The notes: generated by a model not told the origin, from the letters alone. Positions 51,419 to 61,756 are shown, numbered from the stretch's first letter. The stretch is 64,000 bases of DNA from an uncultured Lactobacillus sp. (GCA_937874185.1 CALNAK010000022.1:186001-250000), one strand, 5' to 3'. Program-made: numbers and translations.

Positions 51419-53302
51419 ATGGATAACAAATTCACAACAACTAATGAAATTAAATCAGAAATAATAAATTTATCTGCTATTTTAGGATTGCCCAAAGGTA
51501 CAGAGGCTTTTATAAGTGATATTCATGGAGAATACGATGAATTTGCACACATTATGCGCAATGGTTCCGGCAATACTAAGCAAAAAATATCCGAATTATT
51601 TACAGGTCGATTGTCAGCAACTAGTCAAAAGAAGTTGGTATTTCTAATTTATTACCCTTCTGAAATATTAAAAACAACTAAGAATAAAATTGAAGATTCT
51701 GATCAGTTAGTTCAATGGTATATGGATACCTTCAATAATCTGATTGAAATGTTGCGCTATACCGCCAACAAATACACTCGTTCCAAAGTAAGAAAAGCAA
51801 TTAATCCGGACTTTGTTTATATAACGGAAGAATTACTTTATGTGGATGCCAATGCTGAAACAAAGCAATTATCTTATCAAATGATTATGGATAATATTAT
51901 TGAATTGGGCATGGCAGATGCTTTTATCATTTCAACTTGTCATTCAATTCAAAGATTAGTTGTTGATAGAGTCCACATTATAGGCGACATTTATGACCGT
52001 GGACCACACCCAGATTACATAATTGACCATTTGTCTCGTCATTGGCAGAATTTTGATTTTCAATGGGGTAATCATGACATCTTGTGGATGGGAAGTGTTG
52101 CTGGATCAAAATTATGCATGTTAAATCTAATCAGAATTGCGGCCAGATACGATAATTTAAAAATATTGAAAGATGCTTACGGAATTGATTTGTCTGATTT
52201 AATACAGTTCTCAATCAAAAATTATCAAACATTAGATGCGTTCAAACCTAAATCTGATACTGGTGAGAACATACCTTTGGAAGATGAGAGAATTCATAAT
52301 TTTGTGCAACAGGCAGTTTCGATAATGCAATTCAAATTAGAAGGTCAAGCAATTAATCGTAGACCAGAATTTGAAATGGAAGATAGACTACTTTTAAATA
52401 AATTGAATGCTGAAAAAGATTCAATTGAAATTGACGGAAAGACCTATCCAATAACAGACGGTTGTTTCCAATTAGTAGATACGAATGAACCTTTCAAATT
52501 GACAGATGAAGAGCAGTCGATTATTTCTAATTTGATTTCTCAGTTTATTAATTCCAAACATTTAAATGAACATATTAAATATTTAGTTGATAATGGATCA
52601 ATGTATTTAAAATATAATGGAAATTTATTATTGCATGGCTGTGTTCCAGTTGATAAGAATGGAGATTTGGAAGAGTGGAGAGTTAACGGCAAGTCGTATT
52701 CTGGAAAGAGTTTATTCGATTATTTTGATAGCGTAATAAGAGCTGCATTGAACAATCCAACGACAAAAGATTGTCTTAATTCCGATATCATTTGGTACTT
52801 GTGGACCGGTAAAATGTCGCCACTTTTTGGTAAGGATAAAATGACAACCTTTGAACGTTACTTTATAGACGATGCTGAGCTACATGTGGAGAAATTGAAT
52901 CCGTATTACTCTTTACGAAAAGAAGAATGGTTTGCGGATAAACTCTTTGAAGACTTCGGATTGTCGAAAGATGGTCACATTATTAATGGTCATACGCCAG
53001 TAAAACGAGGAACTTCACCAATAATGGCAAATGGGAAAATATTTGTGATAGATGGCGGGATGTCTAAGCCGTATCACAAGACAACCGGAATCGGTGGTTA
53101 CACACTGTTATCAAATTCTAACGGATTACAATTAGTTACGCATGAACCATTTACCACCCGCCAAAAAGCAATTGAAGATATGACCGATGTTGTTTCGACT
53201 AAACGTGTAATAGAACAATCCATTCATCGAAAAACTGTCGCCGAAACCGATATTGGCAAAAAGTTACAGCAACAAATTGATGAATTGAAGAAATTACTTT
53301 AG
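51419..53302 (+). CDS. fbp: Fructose-1,6-bisphosphatase class III
   Basis: 627 residues from the ATG after aaggaaaggtatacaa, normal for class III FBPase. It removes the 1-phosphate of fructose 1,6-bisphosphate in gluconeogenesis. Metallophosphatase motifs are AFISDIHGEYDEF (metal-binding Asp/His), GDIYDRGPHPDYI, WGNHDILWMGS and INGHTPVKRG near the end. The cre site upstream fits CcpA repression when glucose is present. Monocistronic. Confidence 0.95.
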   Translation: MDNKFTTTNEIKSEIINLSAILGLPKGTEAFISDIHGEYDEFAHIMRNGSGNTKQKISELFTGRLSATSQKKLVFLIYYPSEILKTTKNKIEDSDQLVQWYMDTFNNLIEMLRYTANKYTRSKVRKAINPDFVYITEELLYVDANAETKQLSYQMIMDNIIELGMADAFIISTCHSIQRLVVDRVHIIGDIYDRGPHPDYIIDHLSRHWQNFDFQWGNHDILWMGSVAGSKLCMLNLIRIAARYDNLKILKDAYGIDLSDLIQFSIKNYQTLDAFKPKSDTGENIPLEDERIHNFVQQAVSIMQFKLEGQAINRRPEFEMEDRLLLNKLNAEKDSIEIDGKTYPITDGCFQLVDTNEPFKLTDEEQSIISNLISQFINSKHLNEHIKYLVDNGSMYLKYNGNLLLHGCVPVDKNGDLEEWRVNGKSYSGKSLFDYFDSVIRAALNNPTTKDCLNSDIIWYLWTGKMSPLFGKDKMTTFERYFIDDAELHVEKLNPYYSLRKEEWFADKLFEDFGLSKDGHIINGHTPVKRGTSPIMANGKIFVIDGGMSKPYHKTTGIGGYTLLSNSNGLQLVTHEPFTTRQKAIEDMTDVVSTKRVIEQSIHRKTVAETDIGKKLQQQIDELKKLL

Positions 53303-53314
53303 AACAAAAAAAGA

Positions 53315-53357
53315 CACATAACCATTAGATTTTTTCCTAATGATTATGTGCATTTTA
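53315..53357. terminator. Terminator between fbp and helD
   Basis: cacataaccattag and ctaatgattatgtg form a 14-bp stem with one mismatch, followed by cattttattt, between convergent genes. Confidence 0.85.
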
Positions 53358-53358
53358 T

Positions 53359-55632
53359 TTATTTCTCAGCAATTAAACTTTTAGATTCACTTTCAAGTAA
53401 TGGCGAAAGTTCGCCATCAACACAAAGTGTCAAACTGTGCATGGCTCTAGTGCAGATAGTATATAAAACGTCAGTACTACGTTTATCAGGATAATTCTTA
53501 GCAGAAATATCATGTCCAACAACGGCATCAAATTCCAATCCTTTAGCCAAGTAGATTGGCAAAATCAAGATTCCCTTAGGAATTGAACGGAAATCAGCAT
53601 CAACTAAGGTAACAATGGATTCATCACTAAAGTGGGTGTAAATTTGTTCAGCCTGAGATTGGTTACGAGCCAAAATAGCGACGGTTTCATATTTCTTGTT
53701 CAAATCTTTAGCAGTTTCCTTGAGTCCTTGGAAATAGTCATCTTCGCTAAATACTTTAATAACGGGATTTTCACCTTGACGGGAGAAGGCTTTGACTTCA
53801 TCACCATTGGGCAATAATTTCTTGGCAAAGTCAGTGATTTCAGCAGTAGAACGGTAACTTTGATTTAAAGTTATTGTAGTAAGTTTCTTCTTGCTAAAGA
53901 GTTCATTAACTTCGGTAACAAGGTCATTCTTACGATATGAACTAGTCAAAACATCCTGCGCACGGTCACCAAGTAAAGTCATTTTGGCATTAGGAAAGGC
54001 ATGCTCAATATATTTGAGTTGGGCCATGGTATAATCTTGAACCTCATCAATAAAGATATGTTGGATACCACGATTGACACCGCTGTCGGTTACAAAATCA
54101 CGTAAGTAAAGAACTGCAATCGAGTCACTCAAATTCAATTTGTGAGATTCAATCTGATTGTCAATTGACTCAATCATCGTTTGCCAAATGTTATCTGGAA
54201 CCAAATGTTGATCCATTTTATCCAAAAGGAAGAGATATTCCTTATATGGATTGAAGAAATAATTATTGATCAAAGCGTTATAGATTGGGGCATAACGTTC
54301 ACGCAGAAATTCTTCGGCGATGATTTCACGTTGGTTAGTGGATTCCTCAATGTTGTGGTCGGTAATAATTTGTTGGAAGTCCTCATCTGAAAGATTATCA
54401 ATTTCATCTTGAACCCAATCTTCATTACGGTCCTCATGAATACGTTCTTGAAGACGTTTGATAAGTGCATTCTTAGTCTTCAGAAAGCGGTCAGGGATGT
54501 GATAGGCATGATTTACTTTGTCATAAATTTCAGAGATTTCTTCCTTAGTGAAGAATGGTTTACCTTCAAAAATAATATCCTCAAAATATGGTGTGTGATT
54601 GGGATGATCATTCTCAAGTTGTTCCAATTTAGTTAAAAAGGCACCATTCTCTTTGCACAAACGAATTTTAATAGTCGTCTCAGGTAAGTTATGTTCATCT
54701 TTTTCGTAACGTTCAAAGAGGGTCTCAACGTGAATACCGGTCAAACGTAATGCAATGAATTCATTGAGAGTAACTTGACGCATATTTCTTTCACCCAAAC
54801 TTGGTAGGACTTCAGAAATATAATTACTGAATAATTTATTAGGTGAGAAGAGCACAATATTATCGGCGGTCATGGTTGAACGACTGTGATAAAGAAGGTA
54901 GGCGACACGTTGTAAAATAGCTGATGTTTTACCAGAACCAGCGACACCTTGAACTAATAAGACGTCAGAAGAAGTATCTCTGATAATAGTATTTTGTTCA
55001 TGTTGAATGGTCGCAACAATATTTTTCATATATTCATCGCTATATTCGCCAAGAACTGATTGCAAAATTTCATCGCCAACAGTTTCGTTGGTATCAAACA
55101 TATTTCTAATTTTATTATGAACAATTTGGAATTGACGTTTCTTCTTCAAATCGACAGTTGCAACGCCATTTGGTGTGGGATAGGTTACATTTCCAAGCAT
55201 ACCATTATAGTAGATACCAGAAATTGGAGCACGCCAGTCATAAATTAGGAATTCTCCATCATCGTCTTGGAGTGTCGAAGTTCCAATATATAAAGTGTCT
55301 TCCTCGTCATCTTCAACAATATCGATTCTTCCAAAGTAAGGTGAACCTTGCAAGTTTTCGAGTTTGCGACGGTTAGCGTTTAAAATATTTTCGTTTTCGA
55401 CTGCCAAAGCAACTAATTGTTTCTGTTGTTGAACAGAAGCGTTAGTTTCCATTTGGTCATCGATTTCAGTAGTATTAACTTTTGTATTTTCACCGTAATT
55501 ACGTTCGATACGGCTAGTTTCCTTATGAGCTTGGGCGATACTTTGATCTACATTTTTAATCTTGTTGTCAATTTTTTGGGAGACTTCATTGACCCGTTTT
55601 TGTTCTTCATCTTTTGATTGATTAATCGTCAT
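53359..55632 (-). CDS. helD: HelD, UvrD-like helicase/RNA polymerase-recycling factor
   Basis: 757 residues, standard for Firmicute HelD. HelD uses ATP to release RNA polymerase from DNA and recycle it. The N-terminal ~100 residues are a coiled coil (VSQKIDNKIKNVDQSIAQAH onward), the secondary-channel arm. Superfamily 1 motifs follow: Walker A VQGVAGSGKTS (about 227-237), motif II HIFIDEVQDYT, motif III LLGDRAQD and motif VI TICTRAMHSL. Monocistronic with its own start after gaggggtattttt. Confidence 0.93.
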   Translation of the reverse strand: MTINQSKDEEQKRVNEVSQKIDNKIKNVDQSIAQAHKETSRIERNYGENTKVNTTEIDDQMETNASVQQQKQLVALAVENENILNANRRKLENLQGSPYFGRIDIVEDDEEDTLYIGTSTLQDDDGEFLIYDWRAPISGIYYNGMLGNVTYPTPNGVATVDLKKKRQFQIVHNKIRNMFDTNETVGDEILQSVLGEYSDEYMKNIVATIQHEQNTIIRDTSSDVLLVQGVAGSGKTSAILQRVAYLLYHSRSTMTADNIVLFSPNKLFSNYISEVLPSLGERNMRQVTLNEFIALRLTGIHVETLFERYEKDEHNLPETTIKIRLCKENGAFLTKLEQLENDHPNHTPYFEDIIFEGKPFFTKEEISEIYDKVNHAYHIPDRFLKTKNALIKRLQERIHEDRNEDWVQDEIDNLSDEDFQQIITDHNIEESTNQREIIAEEFLRERYAPIYNALINNYFFNPYKEYLFLLDKMDQHLVPDNIWQTMIESIDNQIESHKLNLSDSIAVLYLRDFVTDSGVNRGIQHIFIDEVQDYTMAQLKYIEHAFPNAKMTLLGDRAQDVLTSSYRKNDLVTEVNELFSKKKLTTITLNQSYRSTAEITDFAKKLLPNGDEVKAFSRQGENPVIKVFSEDDYFQGLKETAKDLNKKYETVAILARNQSQAEQIYTHFSDESIVTLVDADFRSIPKGILILPIYLAKGLEFDAVVGHDISAKNYPDKRSTDVLYTICTRAMHSLTLCVDGELSPLLESESKSLIAEK

Positions 55633-55689
55633 TAAAAATACCCCTCGTTGACAATTTGTCGTTTTTTAATTATGCTAATAGCAATTAGA

Positions 55690-55914
55690 GTACATTAAAT
55701 CATAAGCATTTTTGAGTACTATTTCAAGTAAGTTGGTTTAGAGAATAACTTCACGGCTGAAAAAGTTATCGACCTTGGGATAGGAAATGGATATGGGTGG
55801 TTACCTTAAAACCTAGAGTGGTAGAGAAGTTCTCTACAAAACAGGTGGTACCACGTTAATGCGTCCTATTGTATATATTTTTATATGTACATAGGGCGCT
55901 TTTTTTATCTAAAT
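55690..55914 (+). promoter_or_regulatory. T-box riboswitch of trpS, tryptophan (TGG) specifier
   Basis: Stem I shows caagta on the 5' side, an AG bulge (agagaataactt), loop cacggctga, and on the 3' side GAA-A-TGG-A with the Trp codon at 55788-55790. A stem III hairpin (gtagagaa/ttctctac), the T-box aggtggtaccacg and a terminator (gcgtccta...tagggcgc, then seven T) follow. Uncharged tRNA-Trp should stabilise the antiterminator and raise trpS expression. Confidence 0.93.
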
Positions 55915-55947
55915 AGCTGTTGATTTGATGAATCCAGGAGGAAAAAC

Positions 55948-56964
55948 ATGAAAACAAATACAATTTTAACCGGAGATCGTCCCACAGGTAAATTACACAT
56001 TGGACATTATTTAGGTTCATTGAAGAACCGTGTCAGACTTCAAAATGAAGGTGACTACAAGATGTTTATCATGATTGCTGATATGCAAGCATTCACTGAT
56101 AACGCTAGAAATCCTGAAAAAGTTCGTAATAGTTTGATTCAAGTTGCCCTTGATTATTTATCTGTCGGAATTGACCCAAGCAAGACTAATATTTTAGTTC
56201 AATCACAAATTCCTGCATTGAATGAATTAACAATGTACTATCTTGATCTTGTTTCCGTTTCTCGTTTGGAAAGAAATCCAACTGTTAAATCAGAAATCCA
56301 ACAAAAGAGTTTTGGTCAAAGTATTCCTGCTGGATTCCTAACATACCCAGTTAGCCAAACTGCTGATATCACAGCGTTCAAAGCTGATACAGTGCCAGTT
56401 GGTGATGATCAAGAACCAATGATGGAACAAGCACGTGAAATCGTTCGTACTTTCAACAATACATACAATGTGGATACTTTAGTTGAACCACAAGGTGTCT
56501 TTCCTCCTAAGGGCCAAGGTAGACTACCTGGTATTGATGGTAACGCCAAGATGAGTAAGTCACTGGGAAACTGTATTTACCTTTCAGATCCAGAAGACGT
56601 TGTAACTAAGAAAGTTATGTCAATGTACACAGATCCAGAACATATTCATGTTGAAGATCCCGGCAAAATTGAAGGCAACACTGTCTTCACATATCTTGAT
56701 GCCTTCGCTACTGATACAGCCAAAGTCGCTGAATTAAAGGAACAATATCAAGCTGGTGGTTTAGGTGATGTTAAGGTTAAACGTTATTTGAACGACGTTC
56801 TACAAGAAATGCTTGCACCAATTCGCGCACGTCGTGCTGAGTACGAAAAGGATATCCCTGGTGTTTACGATATTCTTAAAAAAGGTAGTGACGCTGCCAA
56901 CGTCGTAGCTAACCAAACCTTGTCAGAAGTAAGAAAAGCAATTGGTGTTAATTACTTCGATTAG
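55948..56964 (+). CDS. trpS: Tryptophanyl-tRNA synthetase
   Basis: 338 residues, class I synthetase. [14 protein letters not shown] contains the HIGH motif (about 11-24) and [11 protein letters not shown] the KMSKS motif (about 206-216). It charges tRNA-Trp with tryptophan. The T-box just upstream has the matching TGG specifier, which confirms the amino acid. An aggaggaaaa ribosome binding site precedes the ATG. A strong hairpin terminator follows. Confidence 0.97.
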   Translation: MKTNTILTGDRPTGKLHIGHYLGSLKNRVRLQNEGDYKMFIMIADMQAFTDNARNPEKVRNSLIQVALDYLSVGIDPSKTNILVQSQIPALNELTMYYLDLVSVSRLERNPTVKSEIQQKSFGQSIPAGFLTYPVSQTADITAFKADTVPVGDDQEPMMEQAREIVRTFNNTYNVDTLVEPQGVFPPKGQGRLPGIDGNAKMSKSLGNCIYLSDPEDVVTKKVMSMYTDPEHIHVEDPGKIEGNTVFTYLDAFATDTAKVAELKEQYQAGGLGDVKVKRYLNDVLQEMLAPIRARRAEYEKDIPGVYDILKKGSDAANVVANQTLSEVRKAIGVNYFD

Positions 56965-57005
56965 TTTATGAAAATACTTTCATAAATAATAAATACGTTT
57001 TCATG

Positions 57006-57065
57006 AAAATATACTGTGCTTAACTCTTGATTTTATCAAGAGTAGGGTATAGTATATTTTTTGTT
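57006..57065 (+). terminator. Terminator of trpS
   Basis: A two-part stem (atatact/agtatat outer, actcttga/tcaagagt inner) followed by a T-run. Confidence 0.85.
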
Positions 57066-57123
57066 CTAAAAAAGAAAAAGTTTTTGAAATAAATGAGTCT
57101 TTTGTTTTTGGTGGGTGGTATAT

Positions 57124-57290
57124 TGCCGTCTTCCACAAAAATCAAAATTTAGCTGGAACGTAGTGGGCACGACTTCGAGCTCTTGGTTTTGCCAAGAAGC
57201 TTGAAGCTCGGCCTTTTTCTAACCTGACTTTGTCAGCTAAGAAAAATTTCACTACTGAGTCAATTTTGATTTTTGTTCCAGACTAGATTT
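57124..57290 (+). repeat. Family A structured repeat, copy A6
   Basis: Outer helix acaaaaatcaaaatttagct paired with gagtcaattttgatttttgt; inner helix cgtagtg/cactactg; arm 3 tttttctaacctgac/gtcagctaagaaaaa. The inner helix differs from A1-A5 on both strands yet still pairs. Confidence 0.9.
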
Positions 57291-57373
57291 GTTGGTTTAT
57301 GGTATCTGAAGCTTGGAGATTAGTTTTTAACCTAATCAAATCAATTAAGACATCAATGAAATAAAATACTATT

Positions 57374-57537
57374 TAGTCAGGAGCAAAGCAATATAGAGGT
57401 CTCAGCCATGAAATTATTCTTAGCTGGCCGGTTTTGCCAGGTTAGAATAAGGCCGAGTTTTGAAACAATTTTTGAACTTTAAAATTGGTTCAAAATCGTG
57501 CCCATGGCGTTCCAGGCCTCTATATTGCGGAGCGGAT
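57374..57537 (-). repeat. Family A structured repeat, copy A7
   Basis: Most diverged copy. On the minus strand the outer helix is gcaatatagaggcct with gacctctatattgc, the inner helix cgccatg/catggctg, arm 3 ttattctaacctggc/gccagctaagaataa. ggaac, gggcac and ggcc are kept. It forms an inverted pair with A6, separated by about 80 bp containing gattag/ctaatc. Confidence 0.88.
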
Positions 57538-57591
57538 GACGGGATAAACCCACAACAAAAAATCCACTACATATTGTAAACGAGGTAAATC

Positions 57592-58029
57592 ATGGACGAG
57601 TACAACTTAGTCGGTTTCGTTATGAAATATTCGATGATTCGAAAAAGAATCGCTGCGAAGTATTTAAAGAAAGAAGATTTAAATGCTTTTGAAAGTATTC
57701 TCTTATCAATCGTCTACAAACATCAAGAATTGAGCCAAGACCGAATCGGTGAGATTACCTTGTTTGATGGTGCGAGTGTTGCTCGTGCGTTAAAAAAACT
57801 TGAAGATCGTGGCTTTGTATCCCGAGAAGCGGATCCAAACAACGGTCGTAAAAAGATTGTTCGTATTACTGATGAAGGACAAACGCTTTATGACGAAGTT
57901 CGTAAAGCCTTCCATGCTAGTAATGTAACGATGTTTAACGATGTAACTTCTGAAGAACAGCAACAATTGGAACATATTTTAACTAAGGTTTATAAAAACT
58001 TAGACAGTATTAAGATAGATTCCAAATAA
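57592..58029 (+). CDS. MarR family regulator
   Basis: 145 residues. LSQDRIGEITLFDGASVARALKKLEDRGFVS (about 43-73), with the wing READPNNGRKKIVRIT, is the MarR winged helix. It is 24 bp upstream of a DHA2 exporter and cotranscribed with it, so it is the probable repressor of the efflux operon. A cgaggtaaatc ribosome binding site precedes the ATG. The ligand is unknown. Confidence 0.9.
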   Translation: MDEYNLVGFVMKYSMIRKRIAAKYLKKEDLNAFESILLSIVYKHQELSQDRIGEITLFDGASVARALKKLEDRGFVSREADPNNGRKKIVRITDEGQTLYDEVRKAFHASNVTMFNDVTSEEQQQLEHILTKVYKNLDSIKIDSK

Positions 58030-58053
58030 ATAAGAGAAGAGGATTTTATTATT

Positions 58054-59559
58054 ATGGGAAATAATGATAAAGCAATTGTAGATTCCAATGGTAAGCCATT
58101 TAACCGTAATCTTTTGGTTTTAGTCTTACTAGTTGGTACCTTCTGTACCGTTTTAAACGGAACAATTTTAACAACCGCATTCCCAACATTGATGAAAGAA
58201 TTCAGTGTTACAACTTCAGATGTTCAATGGTTAACAACCGGATTTCTACTAGTTAACGGAATTATGATTCCTGTTACTGCTTGGTTAAGTAACAACTTCA
58301 GTACAAAAGTACTATATATTATCGCAATGTCGACTTTCTTAGTCGGTACAATAATGTGTTTTACAGCTCCAACATTCTGGATGATCCTAGCTGGTCGTCT
58401 AGTTCAAGCTATTGGTGTTGGTATCACAATGCCACTTATGCAAATGGTTATGTTATCAGTGTTCCCCGCTGAAAAACGTGGTGCCGCCATGGGTCTTGGT
58501 GGTTTAGTTATCGGACTTGCTCCAGCTATCGGACCTACACTTTCAGGTTTCATCATTGACAACTTCAACTGGAGAGATCTTTTTGGAATGATTATTCCTA
58601 TCGTTGTTATTGTTTTGATTTTAGCCTTTATTTTTATGCGTCCAGTTATTCAAACGCGCAGAACTAAACTTGATATTTTATCATTGATCGAATCAACAAT
58701 CGGATTTGGTGCCATTCTTTATGGTTTCTCATCTGTTGGTAATGACGGTTGGGGTTCAATGACCGTTATCGCTTCAATCGCAATTGGTGTTATCTTTATT
58801 TTCCTATTTGGTTATCGTCAATTACATATGAAGACACCATTCTTGGAATTACGTGTTTTCAAAGAAAAGAAGTTCGCTATTGCCGCTGCATTGTCATCAG
58901 TTACTAACATGGCCATGATCGGTGTTGAAATGGTTCTTCCACTATATCTACAAATCGTTAAAGGTATGTCAGCATTCCACTCAGGATTAACTTTACTTCC
59001 TGGTGCTTTGATGATGGGTATTATGAGTCCAATCACTGGTAATGCGTTTGATAAGTTTGGACCAAGAGATTTGGTTCGTATGGGGATGTTCTTACTTACA
59101 GCCGGAACAATTCCTTTCCTATTCTTAACACAAAACACACCAGTTATTGATATCGTAATTCTTTACATGATTCGTATGTTTGGTATTTCAATGGTTATGA
59201 TGCCTGCTACAACTGATGGTATGAACGCCTTGCCATTCAGCCTTATGAGTCATGGTACAGCCGTTAATAATACAGTTAGACAAGTTTTCAGTTCAATGGG
59301 TACAGCTATCTTGATCAGTGTCTTGACTAACGTAACAAACAACTTGAAACCAAGTAGTGCATTATTAAAACAAGCACCTCTACAATATAAAAATGATTTC
59401 TTCAATTCAACCTTATCCGGATACCACGCAGCTTTTGCCGTCGCTATCTTGTTCTGTGTTGTCGGTTACGGAATCAGTTTATTAGTTACAAACAGCTCTA
59501 AGTCTAAAGACGTTAACACTGCTGAATTAGAAAATACAAGAATGGCGGGTGAAGAATAA
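58054..59559 (+). CDS. MFS drug exporter, DHA2 family (LmrB/EmrB-like)
   Basis: 501 residues, 14 predicted helices. Helix 1 carries LNGTILTTAFPTLMKEF (about 34-50). The motif C region GLVIGLAPAIGPTLSGFII (about 150-168) marks a drug:proton antiporter. It belongs to an operon with a MarR repressor and a DUF4811 protein, a set seen in other lactobacilli. It probably exports toxic organic compounds; the range is unknown. Its stop overlaps the next start by 1 bp. Confidence 0.9.
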   Translation: MGNNDKAIVDSNGKPFNRNLLVLVLLVGTFCTVLNGTILTTAFPTLMKEFSVTTSDVQWLTTGFLLVNGIMIPVTAWLSNNFSTKVLYIIAMSTFLVGTIMCFTAPTFWMILAGRLVQAIGVGITMPLMQMVMLSVFPAEKRGAAMGLGGLVIGLAPAIGPTLSGFIIDNFNWRDLFGMIIPIVVIVLILAFIFMRPVIQTRRTKLDILSLIESTIGFGAILYGFSSVGNDGWGSMTVIASIAIGVIFIFLFGYRQLHMKTPFLELRVFKEKKFAIAAALSSVTNMAMIGVEMVLPLYLQIVKGMSAFHSGLTLLPGALMMGIMSPITGNAFDKFGPRDLVRMGMFLLTAGTIPFLFLTQNTPVIDIVILYMIRMFGISMVMMPATTDGMNALPFSLMSHGTAVNNTVRQVFSSMGTAILISVLTNVTNNLKPSSALLKQAPLQYKNDFFNSTLSGYHAAFAVAILFCVVGYGISLLVTNSSKSKDVNTAELENTRMAGEE

Positions 59560-60290
59560 TGGTTATTGCTACAATAATAATTAGTGCCGTTTTAGGTTAT
59601 TACTTTGCTGTCTTCATCAAGAACAAGAAGGTTGGTTATCCATTATCCTTTACGTTTATTGCTCTGTTTATTCTAAGTTTGGTATTGTTAGTTTCTAATG
59701 AATATAGTCACTTTGGAATGGAAAAGGTAACTAGTGAAAAGGTTTATCAGATTCAGTCCGTTCAAAAGAAATCTAATATGTTATTGAAAAAAGAATTGGG
59801 TACTAACGGTAAAGAAGATGTTTATATTTATCGCACACCTGAAACTGCTACAACTAAGAAACCTAAGACTACCAAGGTTGATGTCAATGTTAAGAACGTT
59901 GTGAAGACAGGAAACTACGACAATGCAACTTTAACTAAGAAGACAACAAGTTGGAAATACAAGAATGGATTCTACTCATTCCTCTTTGGAATTTCTCAAA
60001 ACAACAATGAGTTCGTTAAACAAACTAATACTTTCAAAGTTGGCAATGATTGGTTAGTTCTATCAACTACTCAAGCAAGTCAATTACAGAAAAAATTGAA
60101 GAGTAAATCATTCCAAGCTCAAATGAAGCAAGAGGGAGCAACTTACGTTAAGGCTGCCGTAATGAAAGCCATGCAAGCTAATCCTCAAATGACTCCAGCT
60201 GAACAAAAGAAAGTTACTCAACAAGCAACTAAAGCCTTCCAAGCTGAGGCTCAAGCAAAAATGATTCAAGAAATTAAAAATCAAAAATAA
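59559..60290 (+). CDS. DUF4811 domain-containing membrane protein
   Basis: 243 residues: two N-terminal helices (about 1-18 and 26-46), then a hydrophilic, probably extracellular or peripheral domain. The C-terminal 60 residues are Gln/Ala/Lys-rich and helical (ANPQMTPAEQKKVTQQATKA). The function of DUF4811 is unknown. Direct coupling to the DHA2 gene suggests it assists or modulates the pump. Confidence 0.75.
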   Translation: MVIATIIISAVLGYYFAVFIKNKKVGYPLSFTFIALFILSLVLLVSNEYSHFGMEKVTSEKVYQIQSVQKKSNMLLKKELGTNGKEDVYIYRTPETATTKKPKTTKVDVNVKNVVKTGNYDNATLTKKTTSWKYKNGFYSFLFGISQNNNEFVKQTNTFKVGNDWLVLSTTQASQLQKKLKSKSFQAQMKQEGATYVKAAVMKAMQANPQMTPAEQKKVTQQATKAFQAEAQAKMIQEIKNQK

Positions 60291-60297
60291 TTAGTAA

Positions 60298-60340
60298 AGA
60301 CCGTTAAGTTTACAAAGCGTAAATTTTAACGGTCTTTTTT
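60298..60340 (+). terminator. Terminator of the MarR-efflux operon
   Basis: agaccgttaa and ttaacggtct, extended by tttac/gtaaa, followed by T residues. Confidence 0.9.
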
Positions 60341-60481
60341 GATCGAAAAGTCTATTTTAAATAATATTTCTTGGAAATATTTACAAAAAGAATTGGATAA
60401 TTTTCATAAAATTAATACTATTTTTATTGTTGAAATTTAAATAATCTTGTTTCATAATTATTCCTTGGAAGGGGAACGATT

Positions 60482-61756
60482 ATGGGGATAAAGAAACAAT
60501 TGCTCTATGCGACATTGTTTGCTTCAAGTTGTCTTTTTTCAACTACGGTTGTTAAAGCTGATCAAGTGAATAGTAATACAGAGTCAAATATTAGTCAGAA
60601 CACTGCGACAAATACTCAAGTTCACAACACCACTGACACTGTATCTCAAGCTACCTCAGAGAATACTGTTACAAAACCTGATACGTCGACTGAAAATTCA
60701 GCACAGACTAGTTCAATCAAAACTAATTCAGTGCAGAATAATTCGACACAAAGTAACCAAACTCAGGCACAAGCAGTTCAAAATACTCAAGTAACTCAAG
60801 ATACACAACGTACGGACGTTCAACAAAATCATACTGATGAAGCTGTTGATGGCGTCTATACTGTGGGTAATCAGAACATCATTTTATATGATGGTAACGG
60901 TGCAAGAATCGGGAATCGGATGTTAGCCGCCAATACAGGGTGGTTAGCCGATACTCGTAGAACTATGGGGAATGGTTCAATGTATTATCGTGTATCAACT
61001 ACTGAATACGTTGATAATAATTCTGGAGTTTACCGAGATTATGCACAACCATATTCTGGTACGGCCACCGTTGTTTATAAAACTGGTGCCAGTGTTCATG
61101 ATTTCGAAGGATTCGGTCGTAAGGCCACATATTTAGGACATACTTTACCAACTGGTAGCAGTTGGAAAATCAGTAGTCGTGCTCAAGTGGGTGGCAAGAA
61201 TTGGTATCAAGTTGGTAACAATACTTGGGTCCCACAAGACTATATTGTGGTTAATAATGAACCACATAAAGAGGCTAGTTGGATTTCTGGAGTTCCTTTG
61301 ATTGCTCAAAGACCAGAATTACCAAATGGTTGTGAGATCACTGCTGTAACAATGATGTTGCAATATGCTGGAGCCAAAGTTAATAAGATGCAAATGGCTA
61401 GAGAAATGCCACGTAGTGGTGATCCTAACTATGGTTACATCGGACAACCTTGGGATTCAACCGGAATCACAATTTTCCCACCAGCTCTAATGAGTATGGT
61501 TGAAAAATATGCTGGTTCAGCTAAGAATTTAACTGGTCAAGGGTTTGATGCCATCAAGTATCAAATTAATCTAGGCCATCCAGTTGTTACTTGGAATACT
61601 CTTTATGGCTTCCCATATCATGCTTTAGTAGTAACAGGTTACGATAAGAACTATGTTTACTACAACGATTGTTGGGCTAACCAAACGTTACAAATGGGAA
61701 TTAATCAATTTATCAATAATTGGAATACACAAAAACGACGTGCAATAAGTTATTAG
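60482..61756 (+). CDS. Secreted SLAP-domain C39-like cysteine peptidase
   Basis: 424 residues. Signal peptide about 1-26, then a Ser/Thr/Gln-rich linker to about 120. Two SLAP-like wall-binding modules follow (about 122-180 and 195-258: NQNIILYDGNGARIGNRML, KATYLGHTLPTGSSWKIS). The C-terminal C39_2 peptidase has the catalytic Cys in ELPNGCEITAV (about 280-290) and His in GFPYHALVVTGYD, then YYNDCW. It is anchored non-covalently on the cell wall and may cleave peptides or peptidoglycan cross-links; the substrate is unknown. Monocistronic, after a ggaagggg ribosome binding site. Confidence 0.85.
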   Translation: MGIKKQLLYATLFASSCLFSTTVVKADQVNSNTESNISQNTATNTQVHNTTDTVSQATSENTVTKPDTSTENSAQTSSIKTNSVQNNSTQSNQTQAQAVQNTQVTQDTQRTDVQQNHTDEAVDGVYTVGNQNIILYDGNGARIGNRMLAANTGWLADTRRTMGNGSMYYRVSTTEYVDNNSGVYRDYAQPYSGTATVVYKTGASVHDFEGFGRKATYLGHTLPTGSSWKISSRAQVGGKNWYQVGNNTWVPQDYIVVNNEPHKEASWISGVPLIAQRPELPNGCEITAVTMMLQYAGAKVNKMQMAREMPRSGDPNYGYIGQPWDSTGITIFPPALMSMVEKYAGSAKNLTGQGFDAIKYQINLGHPVVTWNTLYGFPYHALVVTGYDKNYVYYNDCWANQTLQMGINQFINNWNTQKRRAISY

